Source: Eubacterium sp. (GTDB lineage: Bacteria; Bacillota; Clostridia; Lachnospirales; Lachnospiraceae). From it: DNA of 42,399 nt. Shown here piece after piece: positions 39,786-42,399 of this stretch (position 1 is the first letter of the stretch; every line of letters starts with the position of its first letter). The position numbers and the translations under genes were made by a program. The stretch is taken from contig JALERM010000048.1 of NCBI GenBank assembly GCA_022764165.1, positions 1-42,399 on the forward strand. Direction: 5' to 3'. Under the pieces are notes generated by a model. The model was not told the DNA's origin. It searched no databases and was given only the letters and a program-made list of their open reading frames with translations.

Positions 39786-42287
39786 GTGAAAAAACGTTGG
39801 AGCGCTTTGCTGCTGGTGCTTGTATTGGTAGCAGGGGTTATCTGGGCGGGTTCTGCCTACTTTGACTTTGTGTCGCAGACAATTTTTGACGAGAGCACCG
39901 CCCACCTGACGGAGATTTTTCATCAGGCAAACCAGCAATTATATAATCTGGTTTCCGTCAACTGGAGCCGGATGCGGATGTGGGCGCCCTATATTGAAAA
40001 AACGCAGAGCGAAGAGGAAATTGTCGCCTATGTGAATCAGGCCCGTGAGGAAAGCAATTTCACCAACTTCTATTTCATCTCCCGGGACGGCGAATACATC
40101 ACGCTGTCAGAGGGCAGGGGTTATCTGGATCTGCGGGAGCAGCTCCCCACCCTGATACTGGATGATCAACCCATCGTCGTCAACTCCGTTGTCCCGGACC
40201 AGCCGGAGATTATGGTGTTTGCCATTCCCTCCGAGCGGGGCAGCTTCCGGGGCTTTGATTACGAGGCCATCGCCATTACCTATAACAACTCGGATATGGT
40301 GGAGGCATTGAAGATCTCAGCTTTTAACGGTCAAGCCAGCACCTATGCGGTTCTGCCCGACGGACGCATTGCCGTGGACAACAGCAGCGAGGCTATGGAC
40401 AGCGTCCACAATCTCTTTGTTCTGCTGGAGGAATCGAAAAGTCTGACCGACGATCAGATCACTGCCTTACAGCAGGATTTCCTGTCCGGCAATTCCGGTT
40501 CGCTGCTGTTCAAAATCAACGGCGTCTCCAATTATCTGGTGTATGAGTCCGCCAATTTTCAAAACTGGACTGTTGTGGGTATTGTGCCGGCCGATGTGGT
40601 CAACTCCAGTATGAACGAGCTTCAGACCACCACGATAACCGTGGTCTCGGCAATTACCATTGCTATGGCTGTTATGCTTCTGCTGCTGGTGATTATACAA
40701 AACCGGCAGAAGCTGAAGCAGAAAGATAAAGCGCTGCTTGCCCGTGACGAGCTGTTCTCCAAGCTGTCCGTCAATGTGGATGATGTTTTCCTGATGGTGG
40801 ACGCGAAGGATCTCCGTGTGGAATATGTAAGCCCCAACATTGAGAAGCTGGTGGGTATTTCGGAGCAGCAGGTCTTCGACGACATCCACGAGATCGAACA
40901 TCTGCTCCAGACAGATGAATCGGAGCACATTCTGGATCAGTTGTCCGATATTCTGCCCGGCGAACAGCGTCTGTGGGATCGGGAATATATTCATCAAATA
41001 ACCGGCGAAGAGCTGTGGTTCCGGGTAGCCGCGTTCTGTACGGATATACAGGGAGAGGCGAAATACATTCTGGATTTATCCGACCGCACCAAGGACAAGA
41101 AGATCAATCAGAAGCTTGCGGATGCCGTCCATACCGCGGAAAACGCCAGCACCGCAAAGAGCACCTTCCTGAACAATATGTCCCATGATATCCGGACACC
41201 CATGAACGCCATCATCGGCTTTACCAACATTGCGCTGAAGCAGAATCCCAAGCCCGAGGTCAAAGCCTGTCTGGATAAGATCAGTGACAGCTCCGAGCAT
41301 TTGCTTGCGCTCATCAACGATGTGCTGGACATCAGCCGCATCGAAAGCGGTAAGGTGCAATACACACCCGCACCGGTTGATATTACCGAAGTATCGGATT
41401 CTGTGCTTTCCATCATGTACGGCTACCTGTCCAATCGTGACATCACCTTCCAAACCGAACTGGGGCAGCCCCAAAAGCGCTATGTGCTGACCGACGCAGT
41501 GCGGGTCCGTGAGGTGCTTGTAAACATTCTTGGAAATGCAGTGAAGTTTACCAATGATGGGGGAACCGTCACCTATGCGGTGAGCTACCATCCCGGAGAA
41601 GATGAGCACTTCATCCGGGTACGATATCGGATTTCCGACACCGGTATTGGGATGTCTGAAGAATTTGTTACGCACATCTTTGACGAGTTTTCGCAGGAGG
41701 AGCATGGCGCCCGAACCCAGTATAAGGGTACCGGTTTAGGTATGGCTATCACAAAGCGGTATGTAGACCTGATGGGTGGAACGATTAGCGTGGAGAGCAA
41801 GAAGGGCGTTGGTTCAACCTTTACGGTTGAGCTGCCTATGGAGATCGCGGATTCCTGTGAAGGAAAGAAAACCGATTTTGCTGTTGGCAAAGTGGACTTA
41901 CATGGTTTGAAGGTTCTCCTTGCCGAAGACAATGACCTGAATGCAGAGATCGCAATTGTGCAGCTGGAAGAACTGGGAATGCATATTACCAGGGCTGTCG
42001 ATGGTGAAGAAGCAGTCAGATGCTTTGCTGAAAATCTACAAGGTACATTTGATATCATTCTTATGGATGTTATGATGCCGAAGATGAATGGTTATGAAGC
42101 AACAAAAGCCATCCGAAGTATACAAAATCGTCCGGATGCCGCCCAAATCCCGATCATCGCCATGACAGCCAACGCCTTTGCCGAGGATGTGCAGGCGTCT
42201 TTGGATGCAGGAATGAATGGGCACTTGTCAAAGCCCATTGTGATGGACGAGGTAATCGAAACCATTGCACGGAATTTGGACAGGTGA
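39786..42287 (+). CDS. Hybrid histidine kinase with extracellular sensor and receiver
   Basis: An 833-residue membrane kinase; GTG 39786 follows AAAGGAGGG. Span 1 is about 5-25, then an extracytoplasmic Cache-like sensor (about 30-285, FYFISRDGEYITLSEG), span 2 (about 283-305), a PAS-like region (VFLMVDAKDLRVEYVSPN), then HisKA with NNMSHDIRTPMN and His467, the ATPase N-box NILGNAVKF, DTGIGMS and GTGLGMAI, and a C-terminal receiver (LLAEDNDLN, phosphoacceptor Asp761 in LMDVMMPKMNG). No phosphotransfer domain or DNA-binding output follows. The ligand is unknown. This arrangement is common in gut Oscillospirales. Confidence 0.88.
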   Translation: MKKRWSALLLVLVLVAGVIWAGSAYFDFVSQTIFDESTAHLTEIFHQANQQLYNLVSVNWSRMRMWAPYIEKTQSEEEIVAYVNQAREESNFTNFYFISRDGEYITLSEGRGYLDLREQLPTLILDDQPIVVNSVVPDQPEIMVFAIPSERGSFRGFDYEAIAITYNNSDMVEALKISAFNGQASTYAVLPDGRIAVDNSSEAMDSVHNLFVLLEESKSLTDDQITALQQDFLSGNSGSLLFKINGVSNYLVYESANFQNWTVVGIVPADVVNSSMNELQTTTITVVSAITIAMAVMLLLLVIIQNRQKLKQKDKALLARDELFSKLSVNVDDVFLMVDAKDLRVEYVSPNIEKLVGISEQQVFDDIHEIEHLLQTDESEHILDQLSDILPGEQRLWDREYIHQITGEELWFRVAAFCTDIQGEAKYILDLSDRTKDKKINQKLADAVHTAENASTAKSTFLNNMSHDIRTPMNAIIGFTNIALKQNPKPEVKACLDKISDSSEHLLALINDVLDISRIESGKVQYTPAPVDITEVSDSVLSIMYGYLSNRDITFQTELGQPQKRYVLTDAVRVREVLVNILGNAVKFTNDGGTVTYAVSYHPGEDEHFIRVRYRISDTGIGMSEEFVTHIFDEFSQEEHGARTQYKGTGLGMAITKRYVDLMGGTISVESKKGVGSTFTVELPMEIADSCEGKKTDFAVGKVDLHGLKVLLAEDNDLNAEIAIVQLEELGMHITRAVDGEEAVRCFAENLQGTFDIILMDVMMPKMNGYEATKAIRSIQNRPDAAQIPIIAMTANAFAEDVQASLDAGMNGHLSKPIVMDEVIETIARNLDR

Positions 42288-42360
42288 GTTGCATTAGCGC
42301 ATACATAGATGGAAGCATTTTCCTGTTTGATGCTTGACAAGTGACTTATAATAAGAGAAA

Positions 42361-42399
42361 AGAGATATTGCATCCCCAGCGTTGTAATATCTCTTTTTT
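42361..42399 (+). terminator. Terminator of the hybrid kinase
   Basis: AGAGATATT (42361-42369) pairs perfectly with AATATCTCT (42386-42394) across a 16-base loop, then runs into Ts at the window edge. Confidence 0.85.

Noticed and set aside
42325-42350. TTGACA and TATAAT near the right edge
   Set aside because: The boxes are only seven bases apart, so they cannot form one promoter.
1-42399. CRISPR arrays, tRNA or rRNA genes
   Set aside because: No regularly spaced direct repeats, cloverleaf sequences with a CCA region, or conserved rRNA segments were seen on reading the window.

Overview
The window looks like chromosome from a gut-type Lachnospiraceae (Bacillota, Clostridia). The evidence is strong AGGAGG ribosome binding sites, an AT-rich base composition over most of its length, SipW/TasA-type surface proteins, an ICE-type conjugation block, AgrC/AgrA-like two-component genes and domain-permuted GH3 glucosidases. 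No rRNA, tRNA or CRISPR array was seen.

Region 1 (1-13 kb) is a piece of a conjugative element, all on the + strand. It opens with the tail of a probable IscB-like HNH nuclease and a transposon-end hairpin. Small cargo genes follow (LPD11, ASCH-like and YodL-like proteins). Next come a SipW signal peptidase with three SipW-type secreted proteins, then type IV secretion genes: an OB-like protein, a VirB2-like pilin, VirB6/TrbL, PrgI (VirB3-like) and the VirB4 ATPase. The element breaks off after VirB4.

Region 2 (12.85-14.93 kb) is a junkyard: an IS-end hairpin, an FtsW/RodA-like fragment, an RpiR SIS-domain fragment and an orphan structured RNA that resembles the RNA of IscB elements.

Region 3 (14.9-23.1 kb) is the most striking part. 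It has an Rrf2 and a TetR repressor, two DUF3786-like proteins, three CooC-type (nickel-insertase-like) ATPases, a MoxR AAA+ ATPase interrupted by an in-frame TAG, a VWA protein and a zinc-ribbon protein. Two intergenic regions carry the same overlapping divergent promoter and palindrome, so both arms are probably controlled together. This looks like a metallocentre maturation system combining CooC insertases with a MoxR/VWA machine. No target metalloenzyme is visible in the window.

Region 4 (23.2-31.4 kb) is a LytTR regulator and GHKL kinase, followed by an operon of two GH3 glycosidases and a GtrA-like membrane protein. A 21-bp-spaced direct repeat in front of that operon fits a LytTR binding site.

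Region 5 (31.5-42.4 kb) is visibly richer in G+C and is probably acquired, at least in part. It holds three tandem atypical sirtuins whose catalytic His is Gln, Gln and Glu, a TIGR04076-like protein, the Tag glycosylase, an HxlR regulator divergent from a flavin reductase-like protein, two overlapping radical-SAM proteins, FeoA, a FeoB GTPase domain fused to a 5'-nucleotidase C-terminal-like domain, and a large hybrid histidine kinase. All family assignments were made by reading motifs; no database search was run.
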